A stretch of DNA of 64,000 nt from Colwellia ponticola (GTDB lineage Bacteria; Pseudomonadota; Gammaproteobacteria; Enterobacterales; Alteromonadaceae): positions 28,426 to 92,425 of the forward strand of contig NZ_SZVP01000016.1 of assembly GCF_005885605.1 (NCBI RefSeq), in the 5' to 3' direction. Shown here one piece after another: positions 28,145 to 38,373 of this stretch. Both the position numbers and the translations under genes were made by a program. Below the pieces are notes generated by a model. It did no database searches. It saw only the letters and a list, made by a program, of their open reading frames with translations, and was not told the origin of the DNA. Positions within the stretch are counted from its first letter, which is position 1; each line of letters starts with the position of its first letter.

Positions 28145-28573
28145 TTAAAAATTATTTTTACCTTCTACCGCTAGCAACAGCCATGCAAATGCAAAAGCAA
28201 TGCCACCAAAAGGTGTTAACTTGCCAATAACGGCCAGTTCAAAAAAAGACTTAATATATATTGTGCCGCAAAAGCATAGAATACCCATGACAAAGGCAAT
28301 ACTTGCCGCAATTAATACCGTAGAAGGCTTAGTAGTTTTCAACCAAACTAAAGTAGCTAATAACGCAAGCGTATGAATAAATTGATATTGTAACGCTGTT
28401 GCTAAACTAGATTGCACAGTAATAGGCAATGCTTGACCACCATGGGCGAGCCAAGCGCCGAATAGTACAGAAAAACAGCCACTGATACCAACAATAATCA
28501 TCATAGTGTTAAGTAAAATAGACTGCACAGCTGATTTTATATGTTGAGGTTTATTGTTCTGTGTAGAATTCAT
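28145..28573 (-). CDS. ygdD: DUF423 family inner-membrane protein (YgdD-like)
   Basis: A 142-residue protein with four hydrophobic segments, including TMMIIVGISGCFSVLFGAWL, which carries the family's GAWxAHG (here GAWLAHGGQ), and YQFIHTLALLATLVW. This matches DUF423/YgdD, small inner-membrane proteins of unknown function. It lies between the hydrolase gene and rlmM, and the DUF423-rlmM pairing is widespread. Expected to be in one transcript with its neighbours, though the 124-bp gap to rlmM leaves room for another promoter. Confidence 0.9.
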   Translation of the reverse strand: MNSTQNNKPQHIKSAVQSILLNTMMIIVGISGCFSVLFGAWLAHGGQALPITVQSSLATALQYQFIHTLALLATLVWLKTTKPSTVLIAASIAFVMGILCFCGTIYIKSFFELAVIGKLTPFGGIAFAFAWLLLAVEGKNNF

Positions 28574-28624
28574 CGTGTTTTCTCATGTTAAATGCTCTAA
28601 TTAGTGACTTGTTATCTCTGCTTC

Positions 28625-29332
28625 TCAATGATTAACAGCCAATGAGTCAATAAAACAAACTATTTCTGTAACAGCTCTTTTCATATGTGCAGAGTAAGTA
28701 AAACCAGATTTAACCCTTGGTTTAAAGCTATGATCGCCGTCTTCTAAAAAAAAACATTGGCAGTGTTTTGGCAGTTGATACTCGCTAATTTCAGCTTTAT
28801 TGCCTAGAGTATCACGATCACCTTGAACAATTAACACCGGCTTTTTAGCATCAAATAAAGGTTCAAGCCGATGTTTTTCTGGTTTTTTCGTTGGATGAAA
28901 AGGATAACCTAAACAAAAAACTGCAGAAATTTTAGTTAGCACGTTAGCGGGTAACAAGGTAGCATCGGCAACTAACATGGCCGCAACGCGAGACCCCATC
29001 GACTTACCACCAATAAATAAAGGTAAGTCTGTATCTAAGTGCTCAATAACATAATGAATAATAGTTTGATAACACGTTAATAGTTTAGGCATTCTATCAG
29101 GAGGGTATTTTTTACCTGTTAATCCCCTTTTATCCATAAAAGGGAAATTAAAACGTATAACATTAATATCCGATTCATTAAGTTGTCGTGATATTTCATT
29201 CATAAACTCATGCGACATATTAGCGCCCGCGCCATGGGCAAAGATAACCTGTGCTTTAGCATTCGCTACCCTATTAACTAATACACTAATGTCAGTGCCT
29301 TCTTCACCGATAATTTTTTCTTCTAAAGTCAT
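28625..29332 (-). CDS. KANL3/Tex30-type alpha/beta hydrolase
   Basis: A 235-residue alpha/beta hydrolase. An oxyanion-type loop VIFAHGAGANMSHEFM is followed by the nucleophile elbow FIGGKSMGSRVAAML (Ser in GKSMG), then VQGDRDTLGN with the acid residue and DGDHSFKPR with the catalytic His. This matches the small KANL3/Tex30-like (YcjY/DUF-type) hydrolases of unknown substrate. The frame is open to 29392, but the ATG at 29332 overlaps the gcvA stop (TAATG), a typical coupled start, and removes an unnatural 20-residue extension. Confidence 0.88.
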   Translation of the reverse strand: MTLEEKIIGEEGTDISVLVNRVANAKAQVIFAHGAGANMSHEFMNEISRQLNESDINVIRFNFPFMDKRGLTGKKYPPDRMPKLLTCYQTIIHYVIEHLDTDLPLFIGGKSMGSRVAAMLVADATLLPANVLTKISAVFCLGYPFHPTKKPEKHRLEPLFDAKKPVLIVQGDRDTLGNKAEISEYQLPKHCQCFFLEDGDHSFKPRVKSGFTYSAHMKRAVTEIVCFIDSLAVNH

Positions 29333-30279
29333 TAATTTAATTGTCCATCTGTAATTTGTTCTTGCTCCGCACCAACCATTGCTAGCATCCACTCTCTAAA
29401 AGCGATAATTTTACCAATATCTTTTTGATTTTCACGACAAACAATAAAATACGCGTTATTACTCACTAAAACATCGTTAAAAGGACAAACCAAACGTCCA
29501 GAATCAATATCAGGCTTAGCTAAGACACTGTAAGCCAACGCAACACCTTGACCATGTAAAGCCGCTTGCAAAACCATGGTTGAATGACTAAAAATAGGCC
29601 CATGATTAACATTGGCGCCTTTAACCCCGACTTGTTTAAACCAACGCTTCCAGTCTTTACGTGAGGTATCATGCAGTAGCGTATGCTCAGACAAATCGGC
29701 CAATGATAGTAACGGTGGTTTACCGTTAGCGGCATTTTCTTGTAGTAATAAGGGGGAGCAAACGGGAATTAAGTATTCGGTATGTAACTTATCCGCATGA
29801 ATATTTGGCCAACGACCTCGTCCATAATAAATGGCAATATCGACATCTTCAGTAAGAAAATTTTCCGCTTGGTCGACTGCTTTGATCCTAACATCAATAT
29901 CCTGATGTAACGAACTAAAGGTGGTCAACCTTGGCACAAGCCATTGAATAGCAAAGCTAGCTTGTGAACTCACCGTTATCGCCCCCTTAGCTCCTCTTGC
30001 GAGCAGACGCTCAGTGGCATCATGTAGTGAGGTGAAAATATCCTTAATATCTAAATAATACGACTGCCCGTCTTCGGTCAGTAATAACGAGCGATTTTTT
30101 CGCATAAATAATTTAATGCCTAAATGCTCTTCTAATAATTTTATTTGATGACTTATTGCCGCTTGTGTAACAAAAAGCTCTGCTGCTGCTCGGGTAAAAC
30201 TAAGCTGCCTTGCCGATGCTTCAAATGCTCTCAAGGCATTTAGTGGTGGTAGTCTTTTAGCCAAAATACGCCTTAACAT
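29332..30279 (-). CDS. gcvA: LysR-type regulator GcvA
   Basis: A 315-residue LysR family regulator. The winged helix-turn-helix is at about residues 11-70 (PLNALRAFEASARQLSFTRA, then VTQAAISHQIKLLEEHLG), with an effector domain behind it. Residues RVKAVD-like, DVDIAIYYGRGRWP and GQGVALAYSVL match GcvA, the activator of the glycine cleavage system and, in enterics, of the divergent small RNA GcvB. The gcv genes themselves are not in this window. It heads a minus-strand group ending in rlmM. A candidate small RNA is encoded divergently at about 30420-30499. Confidence 0.9.
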   Translation of the reverse strand: MLRRILAKRLPPLNALRAFEASARQLSFTRAAAELFVTQAAISHQIKLLEEHLGIKLFMRKNRSLLLTEDGQSYYLDIKDIFTSLHDATERLLARGAKGAITVSSQASFAIQWLVPRLTTFSSLHQDIDVRIKAVDQAENFLTEDVDIAIYYGRGRWPNIHADKLHTEYLIPVCSPLLLQENAANGKPPLLSLADLSEHTLLHDTSRKDWKRWFKQVGVKGANVNHGPIFSHSTMVLQAALHGQGVALAYSVLAKPDIDSGRLVCPFNDVLVSNNAYFIVCRENQKDIGKIIAFREWMLAMVGAEQEQITDGQLN

Positions 30280-30408
30280 GTTTAATAAAATGCAAAATAT
30301 GCGGTTATTCTCTGCATAAAAACCCTTAAACTAAGCATAACAATTAATCATTAGTTATTCTAATGAATAGCATTAATTTAAGTCGGTTTTATTTTTTATC
30401 AACTGGGG

Positions 30409-30499
30409 TAGTATGCGCGCTGTAGATGAAGGACATCATCTCAATGTTTTATGTAATCAAAGTATAGCTTATGTTCCCAACCCATAAGCTATCGCTTTT
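30409..30499 (+). ncRNA. Candidate small RNA divergent from gcvA
   Basis: A -10-like TAGTAT (30409-30414) is followed by a GC-rich discriminator (GCGCGC). A predicted RNA of about 80 bases starts near 30420. It has a 5' hairpin AGATGA-AGGACA-TCATCT (30424-30441) with a GGA in the loop, an A/U-rich linker, and a strong terminator: ATAGCTTATG (30464-30473) pairing with CATAAGCTAT (30483-30492), then six T residues. No open reading frame ends at this terminator. Position resembles GcvB, but the GcvB G/U-rich seed is absent. The -35 box is weak. Confidence 0.45.
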
Positions 30500-30578
30500 T
30501 TAAAAGTAAAACCAGCATGAGAAAAGGTCCTAATACATCTATATGAAATTAATTTAGAGAATATTTAGGACAAATAAC

Positions 30579-30866
30579 ATGAAGCATTGCATTAAAAAAA
30601 CGCACTTACTTATAACACTATTAGCCTGCTCTTTATTGAGTACTTCGGCAATATCTGCTGTACCTAAAGCCGTACTTGTTAAAGTAGATCCGGTTAACCC
30701 TGGGCAATTTATTGATATTGCTCATAACCATTTAAAGACATCTTTAGTCACAGCTAACATATTATTTATAAAACCATCAACAGACAGCACTATTGTTGAA
30801 CAAAAGAAATTGGCTAATAAAAATAAGCCTATGACCTTAACGAATAACAGCGTAGTTGCTCAATAA
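30579..30866 (+). CDS. Small exported hypothetical protein
   Basis: A 95-residue protein with a clear signal peptide: KHCIKKTHLL basic start, LITLLACSLLSTS core, and a likely cut after AISA. The mature part is about 70 residues, rather polar (VDPVNPGQFIDIAHNHLKTS, then a Lys/Asn-rich tail). An ATTTAGGA ribosome site lies upstream. No family was recognised. It stands alone between gcvA and the kdsA group and is followed by a terminator. The cysteine in the signal (LACS) is not a good lipobox because the real cut site lies later. Confidence 0.7.
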   Translation: MKHCIKKTHLLITLLACSLLSTSAISAVPKAVLVKVDPVNPGQFIDIAHNHLKTSLVTANILFIKPSTDSTIVEQKKLANKNKPMTLTNNSVVAQ

Positions 30867-30951
30867 CCCGCTTGAGTTGTGCGGTATCAGTAAGCGACAA
30901 CTATTGCTTAATCAACATGATAATGATCCGATCTAAATAAGGTTAAAGCTA

Positions 30952-30979
30952 AAAAAGGTGTCCTCAGACACCTTTTTAT
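30952..30979 (+). terminator. Terminator between the small exported protein gene and kdsA
   Basis: AAAAAGGTGTC (30952-30962), the loop CTCA and GACACCTTTTT (30967-30977) form a perfect 11-bp stem with A-run and T-run on either side, so it can act in both directions. Confidence 0.88.
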
Positions 30980-31020
30980 TACCTCAGTAAATAGAACAAC
31001 GCTAAACGCAAGTGACGAAG

Positions 31021-31884
<864 letters not shown>

Positions 31885-31934
31885 TTAAAAAAATATGTTT
31901 ATTTTCAGCTCTATTGCAAAAAAACTATTACTCT

Positions 31935-33197
31935 CTAGCTACCGATGATACGTAATAGTTGACCACACATCCAAGCCATGTAAGTACCTAGAGCATAGCC
32001 TAATACCGCCAGCAAAACACCGACAGGTGCTAATGACGGATGAAATGCCGAAGCAATGACAGGCGCAGAAGCTGCGCCACCAATATTAGCTTTACTACCT
32101 ACGGCTAAATAAAAAATAGGGGCTTTAATCAACCGACCAACAGCAAACAATAAAATAACGTGTATTGCCATCCAAATTAAGCCAATAACTACGTACTTAG
32201 GTGCTTGTGCTATTTGAGTAATATCCATATGCAAGCCTATGGTAGCGACTAAAATATATAAAAAACTACTGCCTACTTTTGAGGCTCCAACAGACTCAAG
32301 TTGTCTCGCTTTGGTAAAAGATAAGCTCAAGCCAATAGTGGTCACTAAAACGATGATCCAAAATAATTTACTGTGTAAACTAAATTTTTTCAGTTCAGGA
32401 AAATTTTGTTGGAAAAAAGGCACGAGTAAATCAGCAGCAAAATGAGCCAAACCTGCTGCACCAAAGGCAATGGCGATAATCAACATAAAGTCTTTTAGAT
32501 CTGGTGTGCGTTTATGCGCTTTTTCAAACGATTCAACATCAGCAATAAGTTTATCAATTGCCGAAGTATCTGCGCCACTTTTAGCATCAATCGCTTTATG
32601 GTTCGCGGCAATATATAACAAACATGCCATCCAAAGGTTAGCCACTACAATATCAACGGTAACCATAATGGTAAATATTTTACCATCGGCCAGATAAATC
32701 TCTTTCATCGCTAGCATATTAGCGCCGCCGCCAATCCAACTACCAGCCAAAGCCGCCATACCACGCCAAACCGCTTCAGGACCACTAACACCAATAAGTT
32801 CAGGCCAAATAACAGAAACAATGAGTAACGCAATAGGTCCGCCAATAACCACACCAACGGTACCTGTTAGAAACATAATAATGGCTTTACTGCCAAGCCC
32901 TGCAATGGCTTTTATATCAATGCTTAGCGTTAACAGTACTAAACAAGCTGGTAACAAAAAGTATTTTGCGACGTCGTCAACTTGGCTAAATTGCGCGCTA
33001 ACGATGCCAAAGGTATTTAATAAAGAAGGTAGTAAATAACACATTAATAATGCCGGGACGTATTTATAAAATGTCCGACACACATTATTTTTACTATTAG
33101 ACGTATAAAAAACAAAACCAAGAATAAGCGCTAAAAGGCCTAAGACGACCGCGTCATTGGTAATAAGTGGTGCAGCTATAACAATATTTTCTTGCAT
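31935..33197 (-). CDS. DUF819 family membrane protein
   Basis: A 420-residue integral membrane protein with about ten hydrophobic segments. DUF819 landmarks are AGSWIGGGANMLAMKE, TKARQLESVGASKVGSSFLY and VGSKANIGGAASAPVIASAFHPSLAPVGVLLAVLGYALGT (read in parts near residues 365-405). These proteins resemble carrier folds, but their substrate is not known. A hydrophilic loop around residues 210-240 faces one side. It lies between sirB1 and kdsA on the same strand. In E. coli these two are adjacent, so this is a lineage-specific insertion in a conserved cluster. Confidence 0.9.
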   Translation of the reverse strand: MQENIVIAAPLITNDAVVLGLLALILGFVFYTSNSKNNVCRTFYKYVPALLMCYLLPSLLNTFGIVSAQFSQVDDVAKYFLLPACLVLLTLSIDIKAIAGLGSKAIIMFLTGTVGVVIGGPIALLIVSVIWPELIGVSGPEAVWRGMAALAGSWIGGGANMLAMKEIYLADGKIFTIMVTVDIVVANLWMACLLYIAANHKAIDAKSGADTSAIDKLIADVESFEKAHKRTPDLKDFMLIIAIAFGAAGLAHFAADLLVPFFQQNFPELKKFSLHSKLFWIIVLVTTIGLSLSFTKARQLESVGASKVGSSFLYILVATIGLHMDITQIAQAPKYVVIGLIWMAIHVILLFAVGRLIKAPIFYLAVGSKANIGGAASAPVIASAFHPSLAPVGVLLAVLGYALGTYMAWMCGQLLRIIGS

Positions 33198-33281
33198 CAG
33201 GTTACCTTTTTTTATTTTTTATCTTTTATCTTTTATCATAACGCTTAATAGCTTTTATCACTTTATAGAAGCTAATTAACA

Positions 33282-34103
33282 TTAATGTAATACGTTATTA
33301 TCAATATCTATTTGTTCAAGCTGAATTTTTAATATTTGTGCGGCAGGATCTTTCGGGCACTGCTCTACAAAGTAGCGATAATCATCTACCGCGACTTTAA
33401 AGCAATCAAGTTGGTGTAGTAAAAAACCACGATCTCTACGTTGTAATGGATCGTCCGGGGTAAGCGACAAGATAATATCAACACAAGTCAGCGCTTTATC
33501 AAACGCTTGCTCATGAATCAAAATATTCTTCAGGGCCGATAGGTGTTCAACAAGTGCAACATTATCATCAATCGTTTGTAACCCTTGCTCACTGGGATCA
33601 CCCTCTAGTTCATCTAAGCGTATGTCTAGTTCAGTCCAATCAAGTGACTCCCCAGTAACGGGATCAAAAATAATCGCGTACTGTTCATCACAGCATAAGC
33701 GCAACATAATTTTAGTAGGAATAAAGAGTAAATCTGTATCAAAACCGCAAGCAGTAATTATTTCTGCGACCAATGCTGCTTTGATAATAGGTGACATAGC
33801 TCGCTGATTTAAGCCTATCGCTACTTTATACGCTGAAATAGGCCAATGGGTCTGATAGCTATCAATAAACAAGTGCTGAAAATACAATTCATTAAGCAGC
33901 ACCTCCGCTTTTTCTAATGGCGACTCAATTTCATTAATCATGGCTGCACATTGACTGATAATGACTTCTAAACTATCTAAAGAGGTATCAACTTTCTCAT
34001 TCACTTGCACGCCATCGGCGAAAATATGTTCTTCAATTAAGATAAGCTTTTGCAGCAAATCTTTATCGACTGACTTTAATTCTGATAAAAATAATTCATT
34101 CAT
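33282..34103 (-). CDS. sirB1: SirB1 family transglutaminase-like / TPR protein
   Basis: A 273-residue protein. The N-terminal region has LNELYFQHLFIDSYQ, the position of the 'transglutaminase-like' core of SirB1, and LTPDDPLQRRDRGFLLHQL with the following 50 residues forms a TPR-like helical repeat. The usual catalytic Cys of transglutaminases is not obvious here, so enzymatic activity is doubtful. The family has no settled function. Gene order prmC-sirB2-sirB1 is the standard one. It is somewhat diverged from typical SirB1. Confidence 0.87.
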   Translation of the reverse strand: MNELFLSELKSVDKDLLQKLILIEEHIFADGVQVNEKVDTSLDSLEVIISQCAAMINEIESPLEKAEVLLNELYFQHLFIDSYQTHWPISAYKVAIGLNQRAMSPIIKAALVAEIITACGFDTDLLFIPTKIMLRLCCDEQYAIIFDPVTGESLDWTELDIRLDELEGDPSEQGLQTIDDNVALVEHLSALKNILIHEQAFDKALTCVDIILSLTPDDPLQRRDRGFLLHQLDCFKVAVDDYRYFVEQCPKDPAAQILKIQLEQIDIDNNVLH

Positions 34104-34164
34104 AACGAGTTAGTTAATTAATCCCATCTATTGTATGTTTAACTAATAAAAACAGTTGCTCTGT

Positions 34165-34530
34165 CTAAACAAACAGTATTGCTTCACGGGTCATGGCTAA
34201 GCGTATTACCAACATAACCCAGCCCATAGCGCCTAAATAGCCGAGGATTTGCATTGGCTTATTACGGGCTAATTTTAAGGTGTAGTAACCGGTAAAAATA
34301 TAAGCAAATAATGCTAATATTTTTTCCGCTAACCATAGCTGCTCTATTGGATTTATACTCAGTTTTACTGCCAGAACAACACCTATGATAAGCAAAAAAG
34401 TATCTATCACATGAGGACTGATTTTTAACCATTTAGCGTCAAGTTTTTTTGAAGCGATAAAAGTTAAAATAAAGCGATAGGTGAATAAAGCAATACTCAG
34501 TACCGCAAGCGTTATATGTAAATGTTTCAA
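34165..34530 (-). CDS. sirB2: SirB2 family inner-membrane protein
   Basis: A 121-residue protein with four hydrophobic segments. It begins MKHLHITLAVLSIALFTYRF and contains SPHVIDTFLLIIGVVLAVKLSI, LALFAYIFTGYYTLKLARNK and LGYLGAMGWVMLVIRLAMT, which match SirB2. Function is unknown. Position between prmC and sirB1 is conserved in gammaproteobacteria. The 209-bp gap to prmC contains no obvious terminator. Confidence 0.9.
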   Translation of the reverse strand: MKHLHITLAVLSIALFTYRFILTFIASKKLDAKWLKISPHVIDTFLLIIGVVLAVKLSINPIEQLWLAEKILALFAYIFTGYYTLKLARNKPMQILGYLGAMGWVMLVIRLAMTREAILFV

Positions 34531-34739
34531 CGTTATTCCTTTGTATTAATCATTGGGGTAAATAAGCCAATGATGAGTTAAATTTTTTGCCTAGTGTAAC
34601 GACTTTACCTAAAAAAAGCTGTAGCGATTTTAGCCTATTAAACGTTATAAAGTATTGTTACTGTAAAGGGATTCTTTCACTACACTACCTTTGACAAATG
34701 ACCTTTTGCGAGGGTAGCTTTTGTGAAGGGAGCTCTAGC

Positions 34740-35594
34740 TTAGTTAGCTATTTTGTAGGTAGCCCAGGTAATACGATCATGACCATTAAAGTCTTTGACT
34801 GTTTGTGCATTAGCATAACCTAAAGTGGTTAACAGTTTTCGTACCCCTTCAGCTTGCTCAAAGCCATGTTCAAAAAAAAGTGCGCCTTGGCTACTGAGAA
34901 AGCCTCTGGCTTGTTGTGCTATATGTTTAATATCACCAAAACCTTGCTCATCGGCAACTAAGGCTGATTCAGGTTCATAACGTACATCGCCTTCATGTAA
35001 GTGTTTATCTAACACATCGATATAAGGTGGATTGGAGACAATAACATCATAAGTACGCTCATTAACCGCACTAAACCAATTACTGTGAAAAATATTGACC
35101 TGACTTAACCCTAAGTCAACAGCGTTTTGCTTCGCTAATGCTACGGCATCATGGCTAAAATCAACCGCGTCAATTGTCCAGTGTGGCTGCTCTGATGCCA
35201 ACGCTAAGGCAATAGCGCCAGTGCCTGTACCAAGGTCTAAGCAATGTAAGGTGTTATGTTGAGCAAAATGCTCGAGTACTAACTCAACTAACACTTCAGT
35301 GTCTGGACGTGGAATAAGCGTTGCTGGTGAAACCCGAAACGGCAATGACCAAAACTCTTGTACCCCAACAATATAAGCAATAGGCTCGCCAGCTATACGT
35401 CTTTGTAATAAGTCGAGGTAATGTTGAACGTTTGTTTTAGGTAACGTTTTTTCAGGCCAAGTTAAGAGGTAGCTGCGCGCCTTATCAAGCACAAATCCCA
35501 ACAGGATTTGTGCATCAAGCTTAGCACTATCTGAACGCTGAGCTAATTGCTGCTGACCATAGTTTATTAAGCCTGCTATGGTATTAATTTGCAT
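34740..35594 (-). CDS. prmC: Peptide chain release factor N5-glutamine methyltransferase
   Basis: A 284-residue enzyme that methylates the Gln of the GGQ motif in release factors RF1 and RF2. The SAM motif is CLDLGTGTGAIALALA near residue 115, and the catalytic NPPY is in DVIVSNPPYIDVLD. YEPESALVADEQGFGDI is the expected C-terminal part. A GTG at 35612 is in frame, but the ATG at 35594 (MQINTIAGLINYGQQQL) gives the usual length. It directly follows prfA, its substrate gene, on the same strand. Confidence 0.95.
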   Translation of the reverse strand: MQINTIAGLINYGQQQLAQRSDSAKLDAQILLGFVLDKARSYLLTWPEKTLPKTNVQHYLDLLQRRIAGEPIAYIVGVQEFWSLPFRVSPATLIPRPDTEVLVELVLEHFAQHNTLHCLDLGTGTGAIALALASEQPHWTIDAVDFSHDAVALAKQNAVDLGLSQVNIFHSNWFSAVNERTYDVIVSNPPYIDVLDKHLHEGDVRYEPESALVADEQGFGDIKHIAQQARGFLSSQGALFFEHGFEQAEGVRKLLTTLGYANAQTVKDFNGHDRITWATYKIAN

Positions 35595-35616
35595 TGGTTT
35601 TTCTGATAACACTGCG

Positions 35617-36705
35617 TTAGTTTTGTTCAGCTAATTCAGCTAATAAATCGGCTTGGTTCTCTTGCATTATCGGCTCCATAATTAAATCTAAACTACCTTC
35701 CATAATTTCGCTTAGACGGTATAAAGTTAGATTAATACGGTGATCACTCATGCGACCTTGCGGGAAGTTGTAGGTACGAATTCGCTCAGAGCGATCGCCA
35801 CTAGCAACAAGATTACGACGTGATGATTCTTCTTCACTACGACGTTTTTCATCTTCAGCTTGTTGTAGACGTGCTTGTAGTACAGACATCGCTTGTGCAC
35901 GGTTTTTATGCTGAGAACGTTGTTCTTGACACTCAACGACAACCCCCGTAGGAATATGCGTAATACGAATAGCCGAGTCTGTTTTGTTAACATGCTGACC
36001 ACCGGCACCAGAAGCCCGGAAAGTATCAACTTTTAAATCTGCTTTGTTAATTTCAATGGCATCAGATTCAGGAATTTCAGGCATAACCACAACAGTACAA
36101 GCTGAAGTATGTACACGCCCTTGCGATTCAGTAGCAGGTACGCGCTGTACGCGATGACCACCTGACTCAAATTTCATATGGCCATAAACGCCTTCGCCTT
36201 CAATTTTCATGATCAGTTCTTTATAGCCACCCTGCTCACTTTCATTGCTGTTCATGACTTCCAGTTTCCAGCCTTTCTTTTCACAATAACGGCTGTACAT
36301 TCTAAAGATATCACCAGCAAAAATAGCAGCTTCGTCGCCACCTGCGCCAGCACGAATTTCAACAAAACAGTTGTTATCATCGTTAGGATCGCGTGGTAAT
36401 AATAAAATTTGCAATTCATCGGCAATATCAGCAACCGCTTGTTTCGCGTCTTTGAACTCTTCCTGCGCCATTTCTCGCATCTCAGGATCGTCATCTTTAA
36501 GCATCATTTCGGCAGTAGCAAAATCATCTTCTGCACTTTTATAGTTATTAAAAACCGACGTCACAGCATCAAGCTCTTTAAACTCTTTAGATAAAGCTCT
36601 AAATTTTTCTTGATCTGAAATGGTAGCAGGATCAGATAATAGGGCCTGTACTTCTTCGAAGCGCTCTACCAGCACCTCAAGCTTTTGATAAACTGATGAT
36701 TTCAT
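35617..36705 (-). CDS. prfA: Peptide chain release factor 1
   Basis: A 362-residue RF1, reading UAA and UAG stop codons. The GGQ motif is in [16 protein letters not shown], the substrate of PrmC. The stop-codon recognition region includes [18 protein letters not shown], corresponding to the PxT area. The N-terminal helical domain ([20 protein letters not shown]) and C-terminal [15 protein letters not shown] are standard. It lies between hemA and prmC, the classical order. The gap to hemA is 175 bp, so prfA may have a local promoter. Confidence 0.97.
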   Translation of the reverse strand: MKSSVYQKLEVLVERFEEVQALLSDPATISDQEKFRALSKEFKELDAVTSVFNNYKSAEDDFATAEMMLKDDDPEMREMAQEEFKDAKQAVADIADELQILLLPRDPNDDNNCFVEIRAGAGGDEAAIFAGDIFRMYSRYCEKKGWKLEVMNSNESEQGGYKELIMKIEGEGVYGHMKFESGGHRVQRVPATESQGRVHTSACTVVVMPEIPESDAIEINKADLKVDTFRASGAGGQHVNKTDSAIRITHIPTGVVVECQEQRSQHKNRAQAMSVLQARLQQAEDEKRRSEEESSRRNLVASGDRSERIRTYNFPQGRMSDHRINLTLYRLSEIMEGSLDLIMEPIMQENQADLLAELAEQN

Positions 36706-36880
36706 TGGAGTTATTCTTATATTGCAGATAGGGGAAAGTAAATTATTGCTATTCTAGCACAGTAATAACGCGATCCACCATGCTCGATTAAAAATCGTTT
36801 CTGTGCGTTAACATCCGCTGTGCTTGATAAACACTCGACTTACTGTTTATTTTTCACTCAAAAAAGTGAATTAATAGCAC

Positions 36881-38149
36881 TTAGTCATTCGAGTCAATGT
36901 TAAAGATATCGCGTAAATAAAGTAACTTATCAAGCTCACCACCTTGGGCAGCAGACTGTAAGGCGCTTGTTGGGGCATGCATGAATTTATTGGTAAGTTT
37001 AGTGGCAAGCTCGGCTAAAACAGCCTCTGACTTTTTACCATTTTTTAATTGCACAAACGCTTTTTCAAGCAAAACATCACGACTGTCTAAGCATTGTTTA
37101 CGGTAACTAATGACGGTATCTTGAGTATTTAAGCCTCGCAACCAAGCCATAAAGTCATCAGACTGGCTATTAACAATACTTTCAGCTTGCACTGCTGCTT
37201 TACGACGGTTTTCCATGTTTTTAGCAATAATGCCTTGTAGATCATCAACCGTATATAAAAAAACATCTTCAAGTTCTGATACTTGCTCCTCAATATCTCG
37301 TGGTACAGCAAGGTCGACCATAAATATCGGCTGGTGCTTACGTGATGCTAAGGCCTGTTCAACCATACCTTTACCAATAATAGGTAAGGTAGAACCGGTA
37401 GAGCTAATAACAATATCAGCATTACGCATATGTTCAGGTATTTGCGCTAAGGTAATAACATCAGCGCCAATTTGCTTCGCCATATTGTCAGCGCGGGCTA
37501 AGGTTCTATTGGCAACAGTGATTTTACCGACATTATTTTCATAGAGATGTTTAGCGACTAACTCAATGGTTTCGCCTGCACCAACAAGAAGTACCTTAGT
37601 TTTTTCAAGACCGCCAAAGATGTGTTTAGCTAAATTTACCGAAGCAAAAGCGACAGAGACAGCACTAGCACCGATTTCAGTTTCAGTACGTACTTGTTTC
37701 GCTACGCCAAAGGTACGCTGAAATAGCCTATCCATCACCAACGACATAGACCCAGCAGCTTTTGCTTGGCTATACGCTTGCTTCATTTGACCTAAAATTT
37801 GTGGCTCACCTAACACTAGGGAGTCTAATCCACAAGCAACGCGCATCATGTGATTAACGGCTTGCTGGTCTTTATGCCAATATAAACTGGGTAAAATAGT
37901 AGAAGCTGGAACATTGTGGTAATTTTCTAACCATTGAACTAGACGTTGTTGTGTCGCATCAAAATCACCTTCTTGAACTAAGTATAACTCTGTTCTGTTA
38001 CAGGTCGATAGAATAGCAACTTCGCGGCACTGTACTGCATTTAGCATTTCTTGTAGGGCAATAGAAAGCTTATCAGGATTAAAAGATATTTTTTCTCTTA
38101 CTGCAACAGGCGCAGTTTTATGATTGATTCCAACAGCAACAATAGACAC
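36881..38149 (-). CDS. hemA: Glutamyl-tRNA reductase
   Basis: A 422-residue enzyme for the first committed step of tetrapyrrole synthesis, reducing glutamyl-tRNA to glutamate-1-semialdehyde. It starts SIVAVGINHKTAPVAVREK, has the active Cys in ILSTCNRTELYL near residue 50, the loop SLVLGEPQILGQMKQAY, and the NADPH domain VLLVGAGETIELVAKHL. A TTG at 38182 is also in frame, but the GTG at 38149 is placed exactly at the conserved start and has TAGG upstream. It is divergent from lolB, as in E. coli. Confidence 0.94.
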   Translation of the reverse strand: MSIVAVGINHKTAPVAVREKISFNPDKLSIALQEMLNAVQCREVAILSTCNRTELYLVQEGDFDATQQRLVQWLENYHNVPASTILPSLYWHKDQQAVNHMMRVACGLDSLVLGEPQILGQMKQAYSQAKAAGSMSLVMDRLFQRTFGVAKQVRTETEIGASAVSVAFASVNLAKHIFGGLEKTKVLLVGAGETIELVAKHLYENNVGKITVANRTLARADNMAKQIGADVITLAQIPEHMRNADIVISSTGSTLPIIGKGMVEQALASRKHQPIFMVDLAVPRDIEEQVSELEDVFLYTVDDLQGIIAKNMENRRKAAVQAESIVNSQSDDFMAWLRGLNTQDTVISYRKQCLDSRDVLLEKAFVQLKNGKKSEAVLAELATKLTNKFMHAPTSALQSAAQGGELDKLLYLRDIFNIDSND

Positions 38150-38234
38150 AGTAATAAACCTATTTTGTAAACATTCTGACAAGTTTTATAAAACTTATTT
38201 TATCTTATGAAGGCATTATAACCTAAGACCTACA

Positions 38235-38274
38235 ATTAAAATATAATCTGCAGTATTAAAATATAATCTACAGT
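38235..38274. repeat. Tandem 20-bp direct repeat in the hemA-lolB intergenic region
   Basis: ATTAAAATATAATCTGCAGT (38235-38254) is followed at once by the same 20 bases with one change (38255-38274). Each copy contains TATAAT. The pair lies about 90 bases from the hemA start and 100 from lolB, so it could duplicate a -10 box, although no good -35 box was seen at the right distance. Confidence 0.75.
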
Positions 38275-38373
38275 AAAAGCCCCTAAAAATAATACCGCTA
38301 TTTACAAAGGCTAAAAAGCTATGCTTCAATACGTTTACTCTCGTGTTAATGATGTAGCAGCAATGGTCTTATT

